Origin: Neomesorhizobium sp963726065
Lineage (GTDB): Bacteria; Pseudomonadota; Alphaproteobacteria; Rhizobiales; Rhizobiaceae
Reading direction: 5' to 3'
Length of the DNA: 64,000 nucleotides
NCBI GenBank assembly: GCA_963726065.1
Contig: CAVSAU010000016.1
Coordinates: forward strand, 682,001 to 746,000
How positions within the stretch are numbered: position 1 is the stretch's first letter; the number at the start of each line of letters is the position of its first letter. The translations under genes and the position numbers were made by a program. The notes beneath the pieces are model-generated. The model searched no databases, was not told the DNA's origin, and saw nothing but the letters and a program-made list of their open reading frames with translations. Below, one piece after another: positions 55,846 through 64,000 of the stretch.

Positions 55846-57753
55846 TTACGCCTCGCTAATCCAAACCTGCATGGAGCAACCACCGCGATTGTTCCAAAGA
55901 TAGTACGGCAGCGCCGTCAGTTCGCTTTCAGCCCTGGCTGGGGGATTGGTTCTGTAGAGACTGTTCGCCCAGTCTTTCGCCTCGACGCGCTCGGCACGAG
56001 CGGTCAGCGTGACGATCCCATCGAAAAGGTCGCTTCGGCTCTTCACCGCAATCTCCGCATTGCGCGGCAGTTGCAACTGCTGCACGCGCCCCCCCGGATT
56101 GTCGACCTCCTCCACACAGTAAACGAGTGGACCTCGCTTGAGGGCAACGCGACCGACATTCTCCTTCACCGCGGGATGCGCGTAGATTCGCTCGGGCGGC
56201 ATGGGAAGGTCGAGCTCGATACTGTCGCCGGCGCGCCAGGATCGTGTGATGCTTAGATAGCCGTTCGTGACGGCCGCCTTTACATCATCAACAGGCTCTC
56301 CATTGATGCTGGCCGAGACACCCTTCGCCCAGCCCGGGATGCGAAGCTTGACCGTGAATTCGGCGGAGCTTTCCGGACTGACTTCGATCTTGATCGATCC
56401 GGAGAATGGGTAGGTGCTGGTTTCGCGTAGGAACACTTTCGTGCCGGCAGCTGCAACCGTTGTCGATATGCCTCCGTAGAGATGAAACGCGACTGTGTCG
56501 TGGCTGGCGGAAACGAAATAGCCTCCGACCGAAGCAATCAGGCGTGACGCATTCATGGTGCAGCAGGGGCAGGTGTGCCAAGCCCAGCGGCTGTGGCGGC
56601 CGTCGCTATCGAGCGGATTAGAATAGAAGTAGTGCTCGCCGTCGCGCGACAATCCGGTCAGCGCGCCGTTGAATAGGGCCTGTTCCATGACATCGGCATA
56701 GCGACCGTCGAGGTCGAGGTGCAGCATGCGCTGGGCCCAGAAGATAAGCGCGACTGACGCACACGTCTCGGCGTAGGCCGTGTCATTAGGCAAGTCGTAG
56801 TCCTCGGTGAAACCTTCGTTCGCGGCGGCAGGGCCGAGGCCCGAGGTAATGTAGATCTTCGAACTCATGACGTCGGACCAGAGCACCTCGCAGGAGCGCT
56901 TCAGGCTTTTGTCATCAAACTCGGCGGCCAGGTCAGCCATCGCCGAGAACATGTACATCGCCCGCACGGCGTGGCCGACGACCTTGGTCTGCTCACGCAC
57001 CGGTTTGTGCGACTGGTTATACTCGTAACTCTTGGCCCAAAAGTCCTTGGGATTCTCGCCGCGCGCGATTGCCTCCTGGTCGAAGTAATGCGGCTGACGC
57101 CCGCGTTCGTCGATGAAATAGGCAGCGAGGTCGAGGTGCTTCCTCGCTCCGGTCAGGCGGTATAGCTTGATGAGCGCCAGTTCGATTTCCTGGTGGCCGC
57201 AATAGCCACGCCTCTGACCGGGATTCGGGCCAAACATCCTGCGCACATGCTCGACATAGCGCTCAAGGATATCGAGCAGCCGCCGCCGGCCGGTGGCAAG
57301 GAAGTAGGCGATGGCGCCTTCCAGCAGATGGCCAAGGTTGTAGAGCTCATGATTGTCGCGCAAGTTGGTCCAGCGCTTGTCGGGCTCGCGTTGGAGATAC
57401 CAGCAGTTGAGATATCCGTCGGGCGCCTGGGCTTTTTCCAGATCGTCGATGATCGCCTCGATCTTCGCCTCGACGTTGGCGTCGCGGCGATGGGATAGGG
57501 CATAGGATGCGGCCTCTATCCACTTGCCGACGTCGGAATCCCAGAAAACCTGGACGGTGAAATTGTGCTGATTGCGGGGAAAACGCAAAGGCGGTGGCGG
57601 TTCCGGCAATGTCAGCGATTCCAGTATGCCGTGCTTGCCTAATTGGACATGCTGGCTGGGAATCGTGTGCGTCAGAACCGTCTCCAGCCGCTCGCGCCAA
57701 AACTGTCCCTCCAGCCCCACATCCACGAAGCGAACGGGCTTCAACTCATTCAT
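55846..57753 (-). CDS. Glycoside hydrolase family 127 (beta-L-arabinofuranosidase-like)
   Basis: The protein has 635 residues from the ATG at 57753 (GGAGGCG upstream). The alpha-barrel core shows FWRERLETVL, DSDVGKWIEAASY, PDGYLNCWY and GYCGHQEIELALIKLY. The GH127 zinc/catalytic cluster is present as YAETCASVALIFWAQ (Glu and Cys) and CPCCTMNASRLIASVGGY, where a cysteine acts as nucleophile. No signal peptide exists, so it acts in the cytoplasm on imported oligosaccharides or glycosides, releasing L-arabinofuranose. It is the last gene of an operon with a LacI regulator and a CUT1 importer. Confidence 0.9.
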   Translation of the reverse strand: MNELKPVRFVDVGLEGQFWRERLETVLTHTIPSQHVQLGKHGILESLTLPEPPPPLRFPRNQHNFTVQVFWDSDVGKWIEAASYALSHRRDANVEAKIEAIIDDLEKAQAPDGYLNCWYLQREPDKRWTNLRDNHELYNLGHLLEGAIAYFLATGRRRLLDILERYVEHVRRMFGPNPGQRRGYCGHQEIELALIKLYRLTGARKHLDLAAYFIDERGRQPHYFDQEAIARGENPKDFWAKSYEYNQSHKPVREQTKVVGHAVRAMYMFSAMADLAAEFDDKSLKRSCEVLWSDVMSSKIYITSGLGPAAANEGFTEDYDLPNDTAYAETCASVALIFWAQRMLHLDLDGRYADVMEQALFNGALTGLSRDGEHYFYSNPLDSDGRHSRWAWHTCPCCTMNASRLIASVGGYFVSASHDTVAFHLYGGISTTVAAAGTKVFLRETSTYPFSGSIKIEVSPESSAEFTVKLRIPGWAKGVSASINGEPVDDVKAAVTNGYLSITRSWRAGDSIELDLPMPPERIYAHPAVKENVGRVALKRGPLVYCVEEVDNPGGRVQQLQLPRNAEIAVKSRSDLFDGIVTLTARAERVEAKDWANSLYRTNPPARAESELTALPYYLWNNRGGCSMQVWISEA

Positions 57754-57778
57754 GCGAACGCCTCCGTTGAAAACAGCG

Positions 57779-58828
57779 TCATGACGATTCCCGGACAACC
57801 AGCGAGCACGGACGCCGCTTGACGCCGCTGTTGGCCTCGCCAGCGATCATGTCGAGGAGACTGTCACCCGCCTCGCGGCCGAGTGCCTTCAGGTTCATGT
57901 CGATGCTTGTCAGCGGCGGCCGTGCCGCAAGTGTCATGACATCCCAGTTGTCGAAACCGACAATGGCGACATCGCAAGGCACACGGACACCCATTTCGCG
58001 CAGCGTGTCGACCGCACCGCGCGCGATCTGGTCGTTGCCGCAGAAGATGGCGTCCGGCCGTTCGCGCCTCGCGAACAGTTTTGCCACCGCTTCACGCCCC
58101 CACGCCTCCGACCAGACACCAGACAGATAGAAACCATCGATTTCCGGCAAGCCGGCCTCAGCCAGAGTGGCTCGGTAGCCGGTCTTGCGCAGCCTGACGG
58201 CCTCGAAATGCTCCGGCCCAGTGACGTGTGCGATATGCTTGCGGCCGCGCGTAGCTAGATGTGCGACTGCGAGCACGGCCCCGCCTTCGTCATCCGGGAG
58301 GAGCGAAAGTGCACCGGGATCGTCGGCCTGGGAGAAGACGTAGACGACAGGCAGGCCGTGGGCCAACGGCCCAATGGGCGGACGCTTGTCGGCGCGACGG
58401 GCGGTCACCACCAATCCATCGATGCGCTTGCCAAGCAGTTGGTCGAGATGCTGGCGCTCGCGGGCCGGATCGTCGGTCGCGTTGCACATGAACACTGCGA
58501 TACCCTCCTCCGCCAACCGTTCCTCGAGAGCCTCGACGATCGGAAAGGTGAACCGTCCGAAGCTGTCATTCGAGATGATGCCGATCGTGCGCGACTTGGC
58601 GCGATGAAGACTCTGCGCCAAATCATTGGGGCGGTAACCGATCTCGCGTGCGACCCGAAGCACGTTTTCCCGCGTCTCCTTGCTCAGCCGCCCTCCGGCG
58701 TTGAGCGCCTTCGACGCTGTGCCTATCGAGACGTTGGCAAGGCGAGCGACGTCGCGAATGGTTGGCGGGCCGGCAACGGCGAGGCGCTGAGACGGCGAGT
58801 CCGGCGGAGTTACAGCATCGTCCCGCAT
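57779..58828 (-). CDS. LacI-family transcriptional regulator
   Basis: The protein has 349 residues from the ATG at 58828, two bases after the permease stop. The N-terminal helix-turn-helix (PTIRDVARLANVSIGTASKA) is followed by the hinge GYRPNDLAQSLHRAKSRTIG. The effector domain has ISNDSFGRFTFPIVEALEERL, NDQIARGAVDTLREMGV and FDNWDVMTLAARPPLT. It is encoded inside the operon it probably controls, so it would regulate itself through the two GAAAAGCTTTTC sites at 62006 and 62065. The inducer is probably the imported arabinoside or arabinose. Confidence 0.92.
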   Translation of the reverse strand: MRDDAVTPPDSPSQRLAVAGPPTIRDVARLANVSIGTASKALNAGGRLSKETRENVLRVAREIGYRPNDLAQSLHRAKSRTIGIISNDSFGRFTFPIVEALEERLAEEGIAVFMCNATDDPARERQHLDQLLGKRIDGLVVTARRADKRPPIGPLAHGLPVVYVFSQADDPGALSLLPDDEGGAVLAVAHLATRGRKHIAHVTGPEHFEAVRLRKTGYRATLAEAGLPEIDGFYLSGVWSEAWGREAVAKLFARRERPDAIFCGNDQIARGAVDTLREMGVRVPCDVAIVGFDNWDVMTLAARPPLTSIDMNLKALGREAGDSLLDMIAGEANSGVKRRPCSLVVRESS

Positions 58829-58829
58829 G

Positions 58830-59741
58830 TTATTTGACCGCGCCGTTGAGGAAGCCGGCCATGTAGTATTTTTGCAGCAGCAGGTAGAAAGCCATGCAAG
58901 GGATGATCGATATGGTAATGCCGGCCTGGAGCATCCCCCAATCGGTACCGCCAATGCTTGTCTGCTGTCGTGCCGCGGCAAGAATGAGCGGCAGGGTGAA
59001 GGATGAATCCTTGTTCATGATCACCAACGCTGCCAGCAGCTCGTTCCACGACGTGATGAAGGCAAACAGCGAGACGGTGATCATGGCGGGCACGACCGCC
59101 GGCAGGCAGATTTGCGTGAGGACTTGAAAACTGTTGCAGCCATCCATGATTGCTGCCTCCTCCAGTTCGCGCGGTACGGCCTCGAAGGCATTGCGCATGA
59201 CGTAGATGCTGAACGGCAACTGGATCGCGGTATGGATGATCGCCAGACCGACAAGGGAATTGTGCAGGTTGAGCTGGACGAACAGGAAGAACAGTGGCGT
59301 CAGCAGTGCCTGGTAGGGCACGATAAGCCCGAGCAAAAGGAAGACGAACAGCACCTCCTTGCCCGCAATCCGGAATTTGGCCAACCCGTAGCCCGCCGGG
59401 ACGGTGAGAACGAGGCAGAATAGAATCGTTAGAAGAGCGGCGCCGAAACTATTGGAAAAGTAGGTCGGCAGGCCGGCTTGGTAATTCCAGAGCCGCTCAT
59501 AGGAATCGAGACTGAGCGCATGCGGGAAGTAGGTTGGCGGCACGGCGGCCGCCTCCTGTGTCGATTTCAGCGACGCGAGCACCGACGCAACCAGCGGCAG
59601 CAGCATCACCGTCGACAACGCCACGCAGGCAGCCGAGATCAGATATTTGAGACGCCCCTTCAACAGGCTCGCAGCCAGCCTTGGCTCTGCCGCTTCATGG
59701 GCGTAAGCACGTGTCATGGCGGCTCCAGAGGAAGCGCTCAT
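58830..59741 (-). CDS. CUT1 sugar ABC transporter permease (MalG type)
   Basis: The protein has 303 residues from the ATG at 59741, which overlaps the preceding permease stop (ATGA). It has six spans. The EAA loop reads PRELEEAAIMDGCNSFQVL (about 195-213), and the chain ends YYMAGFLNGAVK in the MalG manner. It pairs with the permease at 59738 and the receptor at 60714. The length of the N-terminal cytoplasmic tail is uncertain because another in-frame ATG lies eight codons on. Confidence 0.92.
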   Translation of the reverse strand: MSASSGAAMTRAYAHEAAEPRLAASLLKGRLKYLISAACVALSTVMLLPLVASVLASLKSTQEAAAVPPTYFPHALSLDSYERLWNYQAGLPTYFSNSFGAALLTILFCLVLTVPAGYGLAKFRIAGKEVLFVFLLLGLIVPYQALLTPLFFLFVQLNLHNSLVGLAIIHTAIQLPFSIYVMRNAFEAVPRELEEAAIMDGCNSFQVLTQICLPAVVPAMITVSLFAFITSWNELLAALVIMNKDSSFTLPLILAAARQQTSIGGTDWGMLQAGITISIIPCMAFYLLLQKYYMAGFLNGAVK

Positions 59742-60613
59742 GCGTGACTCCGTCGGCTGAGCAACATCTGCAACATGGTGCAAACGAGAATGATTCCGGC
59801 CAAGATCAGAGAGAGCGCCGCACCGTAGCCGAGTTTCAGATACGGGAACGAATTCAAGTAGATCAGGAAGACCGACGTCGCGGTCATGTTGCGCGGTTGG
59901 CCGGCCGTCATGATGTAGAACTGGTCGAAGGCCAGCAGCGAACCGATCACACTGACCAGTGTGACCAACAGGATCGTTTTTGCAGTTAGCGGCAGCGTAA
60001 TTAGTCGCACACGCTGCCAGTAGCTGGCGCCGTCCACCATGGCGGCCTCGCCTATGTCACTTGGAACGGCGTGGATGGCGGCGACGAAGAGAATTGTCCC
60101 GAAGCCGACCACCTTCCAGACTATCGAGACAATTACCGCCCACATCGAGAGATCGGCGTCGGCTCCGAACCAGACAACCGGTTTCGCTATCAGGCCAACA
60201 TCCATCAGAATCCGATTGATAAGCCCGAAATCATAGCTGAACAGCCAATACCAGAGCAGGCTCGAGGCTCCGAGCCCGATCACCACCGGCGCAAAGACTA
60301 CGCTACGGGTAAACTGCCTCAGGGGTCGGTTCTCGACCGTAAGAAGCGCGATCAGGTAGCCAAGGATCATCAGGATCGGCGTGATCAGCGCGGTGTATTT
60401 CAGTGTGAATTCGAGCGACGTCCAGAACTGCGGATCGTTCCACGCCTTGATGAAATTACCCGCGCCGACATACTTCTTGGCCGCTATCAGCGACCAGTTG
60501 TGGAGCGACATCCACACCATCTGGGCAAGCGGATAGGCAGTAAAGACCAGGACGAAGGCGAGCGCCGGCGCAATGTAGAGCAATCCGACATATCTGCTGG
60601 TGCCTGTGTGCAT
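59738..60613 (-). CDS. CUT1 sugar ABC transporter permease (MalF/UgpA type)
   Basis: This 291-residue six-span protein has the N-terminal segment YVGLLYIAPALAFVLVFTAYPL, the central VENRPLRQFTRSVVFAPVV and the EAA loop PSDIGEAAMVDGASYWQRVR, typical of UgpA-like permeases. It is the second gene of the arabinoside operon, 100 bases after the receptor stop in a GC-rich gap that could form a small GGCCGG hairpin. It needs an MsmK/UgpC-type ATPase, which the operon does not encode. Confidence 0.92.
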   Translation of the reverse strand: MHTGTSRYVGLLYIAPALAFVLVFTAYPLAQMVWMSLHNWSLIAAKKYVGAGNFIKAWNDPQFWTSLEFTLKYTALITPILMILGYLIALLTVENRPLRQFTRSVVFAPVVIGLGASSLLWYWLFSYDFGLINRILMDVGLIAKPVVWFGADADLSMWAVIVSIVWKVVGFGTILFVAAIHAVPSDIGEAAMVDGASYWQRVRLITLPLTAKTILLVTLVSVIGSLLAFDQFYIMTAGQPRNMTATSVFLIYLNSFPYLKLGYGAALSLILAGIILVCTMLQMLLSRRSHA

Positions 60614-60713
60614 CGAACCTTGTATTGACTGGAAACGACCGGCCGCGCCGGCCCCTACAAATCGGGTTCAGGCCGTGACGCCGATCCTTCGCCGCCGCGG
60701 CCCTCCCTGAAGT

Positions 60714-61967
60714 CTATTCGGCCGCGATCGCCTTCATCTGCGCCTTGGCCTCCGAAATGATCGTATCGATATCGGTATCCTCGTAGTAGGCCCGCTGCAG
60801 CATCTGCAGCCACGGACCTTGCGGCGAGTTGATCAGTTCGAAGAATTTCAGCGTGTAGGGCGTCTTGGCCACAGCAATCGCTTTGGCGACGTCTTGCACC
60901 TTGGGCTCGGCCTGGAAGTATTTGTTTTCCGCCATGTCGCCGCGCGTCGTCATGTTCAGCATCTTGGCGTAAACCTCGACCTGGGTCTCGTCCGAGAGCA
61001 GGAACTTCATGAAGTCGATGGCATCGTCAACGCGCTTCGACCCGTTCGGAATGGTTACGATGTCGCCGCCGGCGAAGGATGACACTTCACCGGACTTCAC
61101 ACCCGGAAGGAGCGCGATGCCGAAATCCATGTTCGGGTTCTGCTCCTTGGCAAGTGTGATGTTGAAATTGCCGGTGCCCATCATGCCCACCTTTCCGGAA
61201 CCGAAGCGGAGGTGGAACGTCTCGCCGGTTTCGGCACGGGCATCTTCGTGGACATTGCCCGCCTTGATCATGTCGCGGGCCCACTGCAGCACCTCCTTGA
61301 CGCCGTCGCCTGTCAGCGGCTCGTCGTTGGCGTCCTTTGGCTCGATCGTGGCGCCCGACGCCCACATCAGCGGACCGACGGTGAAGATGTTGCAGCCGGC
61401 GCAGTTGCCAGGCAGGAAGTAGCCCTTCACGTCGCCGCCCAGTGCCGTGATCTTGTCCGCATATTCGCGAATTTCCGCGAGGCTGGTTGGCGGCTTCTCC
61501 GGATCGAGCCCGGCCTTGCGGAACAGGTCCTTGTTGTAGAACAGCGCCGATACGTCGGCGTAAAGCGGCACGCCGTAGAGCTTGCCCTCATAGGTCGAGA
61601 CCGCCATATGGCCTGGGCTCGCGGTGCTCAGCTCCGGCCAATCCTTGATCTTGTCGGTGATGTCGACCAACTGGCCGGCGGCCTCGAACTGCGGACCGTA
61701 GATAAGGTCCATACCCATCAGGTCCGGTACGTCGCCGCTGGCGATCGCCTGCGCAATCTTCGGCACCATCTCGGTATGGGGAATGTAGGTCAGATTGATC
61801 TTGCGGTCGGGATTCTTGACGTTCCACGCGGCGACCAGCGCGTCGACCATGCCGGCATTGCCGCCGCTCCGCTCCCACATCTGCAGGTCGTCAGCAAGAA
61901 CCGGCAACGTCGCCAGCGCCAGCAGACCACCAATGGCCGAAACGCGCAATCTCTTCAGCAAGCTCAT
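60714..61967 (-). CDS. CUT1 sugar ABC transporter substrate-binding protein
   Basis: This 417-residue periplasmic receptor (SBP_bac_1 class) starts at the ATG at 61967 with GGGAGGAA upstream and a Sec signal ending PVLAD. Family features are LQMWERSGGNAGMVDALVAA, GDVPDLMGMDLIYGPQFEAA, YGVPLYADVSALFYNKDLFR and KVGMMGTGNFNI. It is the first gene of the unit receptor-permease-permease-LacI-GH127 and lies just downstream of two palindromic operators. The ligand is probably an L-arabinofuranoside, inferred from the GH127 enzyme. Confidence 0.92.
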   Translation of the reverse strand: MSLLKRLRVSAIGGLLALATLPVLADDLQMWERSGGNAGMVDALVAAWNVKNPDRKINLTYIPHTEMVPKIAQAIASGDVPDLMGMDLIYGPQFEAAGQLVDITDKIKDWPELSTASPGHMAVSTYEGKLYGVPLYADVSALFYNKDLFRKAGLDPEKPPTSLAEIREYADKITALGGDVKGYFLPGNCAGCNIFTVGPLMWASGATIEPKDANDEPLTGDGVKEVLQWARDMIKAGNVHEDARAETGETFHLRFGSGKVGMMGTGNFNITLAKEQNPNMDFGIALLPGVKSGEVSSFAGGDIVTIPNGSKRVDDAIDFMKFLLSDETQVEVYAKMLNMTTRGDMAENKYFQAEPKVQDVAKAIAVAKTPYTLKFFELINSPQGPWLQMLQRAYYEDTDIDTIISEAKAQMKAIAAE

Positions 61968-62005
61968 AGGTTCCTCCCCTGTCACGAGCCAGCGTCTTTT
62001 TCATG

Positions 62006-62019
62006 GGAAAAGCTTTTCC
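62006..62019. promoter_or_regulatory. LacI-type operator, proximal
   Basis: GGAAAAGCTTTTCC is a perfect 14-bp palindrome with the central CG-like GC step typical of LacI-family sites. It lies 39 bases upstream of the receptor start. A copy of its 12-bp core occurs at 62065. Confidence 0.75.
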
Positions 62020-62064
62020 TTTTCCTCCCGATGCAAGCCGATTCAGATCTACCGGTTCTTCTGG

Positions 62065-62076
62065 GAAAAGCTTTTC
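62065..62076. promoter_or_regulatory. LacI-type operator, distal
   Basis: GAAAAGCTTTTC repeats the core of the 62006 palindrome. The centres are 58 bp apart, about five and a half helical turns. TGGGAAAAGCTTTTC is identical on the left side of both sites except for one base, so one regulator should bind both. Confidence 0.72.
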
Positions 62077-62106
62077 GCACTCATAAACTGCGCACAATTC
62101 GTTGCG

Positions 62107-62211
62107 ATTTGCAACAAGAAGGTCGGTTTCGAGCTCGGCATCAGCGAGATCGTCGTCAAGGCACACCCAGGCCAAATCAACATGGCGGCGAGGCTCGGCA
62201 TGGCGCACTAG
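62107..62211 (+). pseudogene. LuxR/FixJ-type helix-turn-helix, C-terminal remnant
   Basis: The plus strand reads NKKVGFELGISEIVVKAHPG and ends MAARLGMAH at a stop. This matches the recognition helix of FixJ/NodW-type regulators (usual wording N-K-x-I-A-x-E-L-G-I-S-E-I-T-V-K). About 33 residues remain. No receiver lies upstream, where the arabinoside promoter now sits. The following 314 bases (62212-62525) show no gene or repeat. Confidence 0.6.
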
Positions 62212-62525
62212 CTGTCGCGCAGTGCACGGCTCGTTTTCACGATCGGGGAAAATCTGGGCACGGCCATCTCGCCATATGCCTTGAATTGCTAGAGCCCGTT
62301 TCGCGCCGCATTTCAATCACGTCCCTGCCCCGATGGGTTATACCGTTGCGTCTCTCCTTCGGCCTTCAGCGGCCGAGTGAAAAACGATCGAGCGAATGGT
62401 CGCAGGAGGGCACTTCCGGCGACGGTTCCAGGCAAGCGGATACGCAGCGACATCTGGCCTTGCAAAGGAAGTCGCGAGCTTCGCCTTGCCGTAGGCGCCA
62501 CTTGAGCGGCGAAATCTGGCCCGGC

Positions 62526-63953
62526 CTATCCGTTGGAGGCCGTTCGGTCCCAGGTGAGCTTGCCGAGCAGTGCCGTGAGGCGGTCGAATTTCTTCCTTGA
62601 ATTCGGGAAATCCGACTGGGTAACGGGAAACTGAATTCCGCACCCTACGAATTCGTTGATACGTTCCACCAATTCGTCGACCGAGGAAACTCCCGCCAAC
62701 GCCAGTTCTTTCTCGGTGGCCCTGTAACGCGCAATCCGGGAGTAGTCGGGCGGTTGCGCAGGTGATCTTTTTCGGGACGGCGGTGTTTTGGGTTGCTGCA
62801 GCGGATAAACGGGAACGAGTCCGATGCGCACCGTGCGCCCGGGAGGCAGCGGTCTCTGTTCGGCCGACAACTCTTCGGTCATCTGAGGCTCGGATTCGCT
62901 TTCCGTGGCTTCAAAAGGTTCGCTGGGCGGTGCATCCTGTTCCCCGAGGCCGGGCGACCATATGCCGTATGCGATCGCCCTGCGCAAATCCCGATGGAAC
63001 CGTTCGACCGCGGAAGGGGTGAGTTTTGCCGAGGGACCAAAAGAGCCACGCAGTTCTTTGGATGCGGTGACGTATGCGAGTGCGTCTCCGCATCCACACG
63101 CATCCCAGAACGATTGTGGAGAATGGCCGCTGTTAGCCTCGAAGACCGCAATAGTTTCCCTAACGGACGCCCGATGTTCGGCCAACGCGTCGACCAGTTC
63201 CAAACCCAGGCAATCAAGCGCTTCGGAAGTGGACGAGAGCATTGCGATATAGCGGCCGAGATGAACCTCGAACCGTTGCTCCAGGCGATGGACCGTGAGC
63301 CAAAAGGCCATGTTGACGGCCCGGCACGCCGCCGCGATGTAGGTTTGTTCCGTCCGGTCAATATCCCCCTGGCGATTCCAGCGGGACAGGCTTTCTTCGA
63401 ACAGCCAATGCACGTTCCTGATGAGAAGCACTTCGTCGCGCGAGCGCTGCGTTGCATCGCCCGATTGTAGTGCAATGTCCCGCCATTCGGGTGCATGCTC
63501 CCATCTTCCGGAGTCGCTTAGACACACGGGACTGAAACGGACGCTTAAACTACCCGCTTTTGTGGTTGCGTTCAGCAGGATGCGGTGCCTGCTCCCCTGC
63601 CCGTCTTTCCAGCGTTCGAAGTTGGTATGAGCCAGTCGATCGTCGAAAATGTCGTCGGCAGGCTTACGGTCACCGCGGACGATTTCCTCGATCTCGTGCG
63701 ACAAGGCTGCGAGAGGATCGTAGTTGCTCACCCAGGATCGTTTTTCCCTCGAGCTTTCATCAAGCAGCGCATTCAGGTCAGCCAGGGTTTCGGTGATCAG
63801 ACCGCAAGGGAAATCGTCGTGGATCAACCGGAACCTGCCCTTGGAGTTGATCTCGCAGAGCTGTTCGATGAAAGGGTTGGAGCGGTGGCCAGGCCAAGCG
63901 TCGCCCATGCCGCCTTTTTGTTTTCTGATCCGGTTTTGGGGCAATGTAGTCAT
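62526..63953 (-). CDS. Hypothetical protein, two-part, 475 residues
   Basis: I do not recognise this protein. The frame is long, codon use is GC-rich at third positions and the product is well mixed in composition, so it is probably real. Residues 1-340 form a soluble part with few cysteines (SFWDACGCGDAL) and many aromatic and acidic residues. Residues about 345-400 are an acidic, proline-rich linker (FEATESESEPQMTEE). A C-terminal unit of about 75 residues (SRIARYRATEKELALAGVSS) resembles a small helical domain. There is no signal peptide or membrane span. The start may be the ATG at 63953 or at 63908. No partner gene is visible before the window ends. Confidence 0.6.
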   Translation of the reverse strand: MTTLPQNRIRKQKGGMGDAWPGHRSNPFIEQLCEINSKGRFRLIHDDFPCGLITETLADLNALLDESSREKRSWVSNYDPLAALSHEIEEIVRGDRKPADDIFDDRLAHTNFERWKDGQGSRHRILLNATTKAGSLSVRFSPVCLSDSGRWEHAPEWRDIALQSGDATQRSRDEVLLIRNVHWLFEESLSRWNRQGDIDRTEQTYIAAACRAVNMAFWLTVHRLEQRFEVHLGRYIAMLSSTSEALDCLGLELVDALAEHRASVRETIAVFEANSGHSPQSFWDACGCGDALAYVTASKELRGSFGPSAKLTPSAVERFHRDLRRAIAYGIWSPGLGEQDAPPSEPFEATESESEPQMTEELSAEQRPLPPGRTVRIGLVPVYPLQQPKTPPSRKRSPAQPPDYSRIARYRATEKELALAGVSSVDELVERINEFVGCGIQFPVTQSDFPNSRKKFDRLTALLGKLTWDRTASNG

Positions 63954-64000
63954 GTGACCGACAGTGAGTGCCTTCTATACCTTCACACAGAGTTGGATTT

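Overview
The window looks like chromosomal or plasmid DNA of a GC-rich alphaproteobacterium of the order Rhizobiales, probably a Mesorhizobium, Aminobacter or Agrobacterium relative. The best markers are the chvE-gguA-gguB-gguC sugar locus with a divergent gbpR-type LysR gene, Aap-type amino acid transporter genes, a DUF1127 gene, two cobalamin riboswitches and an iron-box-like TGA-N9-TCA site. Nothing was searched against a database; every call rests on reading the sequence and on knowledge of the families.

Layout. (1) 1-9.3 kb: three different amidohydrolases, an orphan peptide/nickel-type binding protein and an AapJ-AapQ-AapM-like amino acid transporter without its ATPase. Both divergent promoter regions (1.28 and 9.45 kb) carry a related palindrome, ACAATnTTGT at the core. 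(2) 9.7-18.4 kb: one plus-strand operon with a frameshifted GntR regulator, a glutathione/peptide-type ABC importer (binding protein, two permeases, fused double ATPase), a gamma-glutamyltransferase without a signal peptide and a TauE/SafE-type exporter. This suggests uptake and cytosolic hydrolysis of gamma-glutamyl compounds. (3) 18.5-27.0 kb: a Gfo/Idh/MocA dehydrogenase, an unknown membrane protein and the chvE-ggu sugar uptake locus with gbpR. (4) 27.1-31.7 kb: an RND efflux pair and a small Cys-rich secreted protein. (5) 31.8-33.3 kb: a gene graveyard with LacI and UgpC remnants meeting head to head, and an oxygenase/reductase deletion chimera. (6) 33.4-35.3 kb: a signal-less BtuF-like protein and a membrane protein of unknown function flanked by two cobalamin riboswitches.

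(7) 35.4-43.5 kb: small proteins, a seven-PAS hybrid histidine kinase (frameshifted), an OmpR-type regulator, a DUF2270 protein and a berberine-bridge-like FAD oxidase. (8) 43.6-47.9 kb: a NarL-type sensor kinase flanked by decayed response regulator genes and a decayed HlyD-type gene. (9) 47.9-55.8 kb: a ferric hydroxamate uptake locus (TonB receptor, FhuD, double-length FhuB, divergent FhuC) with an ABC exporter downstream. (10) 55.8-62.1 kb: a GH127 arabinofuranosidase operon with a CUT1 sugar transporter and LacI regulator, preceded by two GAAAAGCTTTTC operators. (11) 62.1-64 kb: a LuxR helix-turn-helix remnant and a 475-residue protein I do not recognise.

Four otherwise intact genes (gntR, the TSUP exporter, the RND adaptor and the PAS kinase) each contain exactly one extra base. 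This is either real decay or a systematic sequence error, and it decides how many of these systems work.
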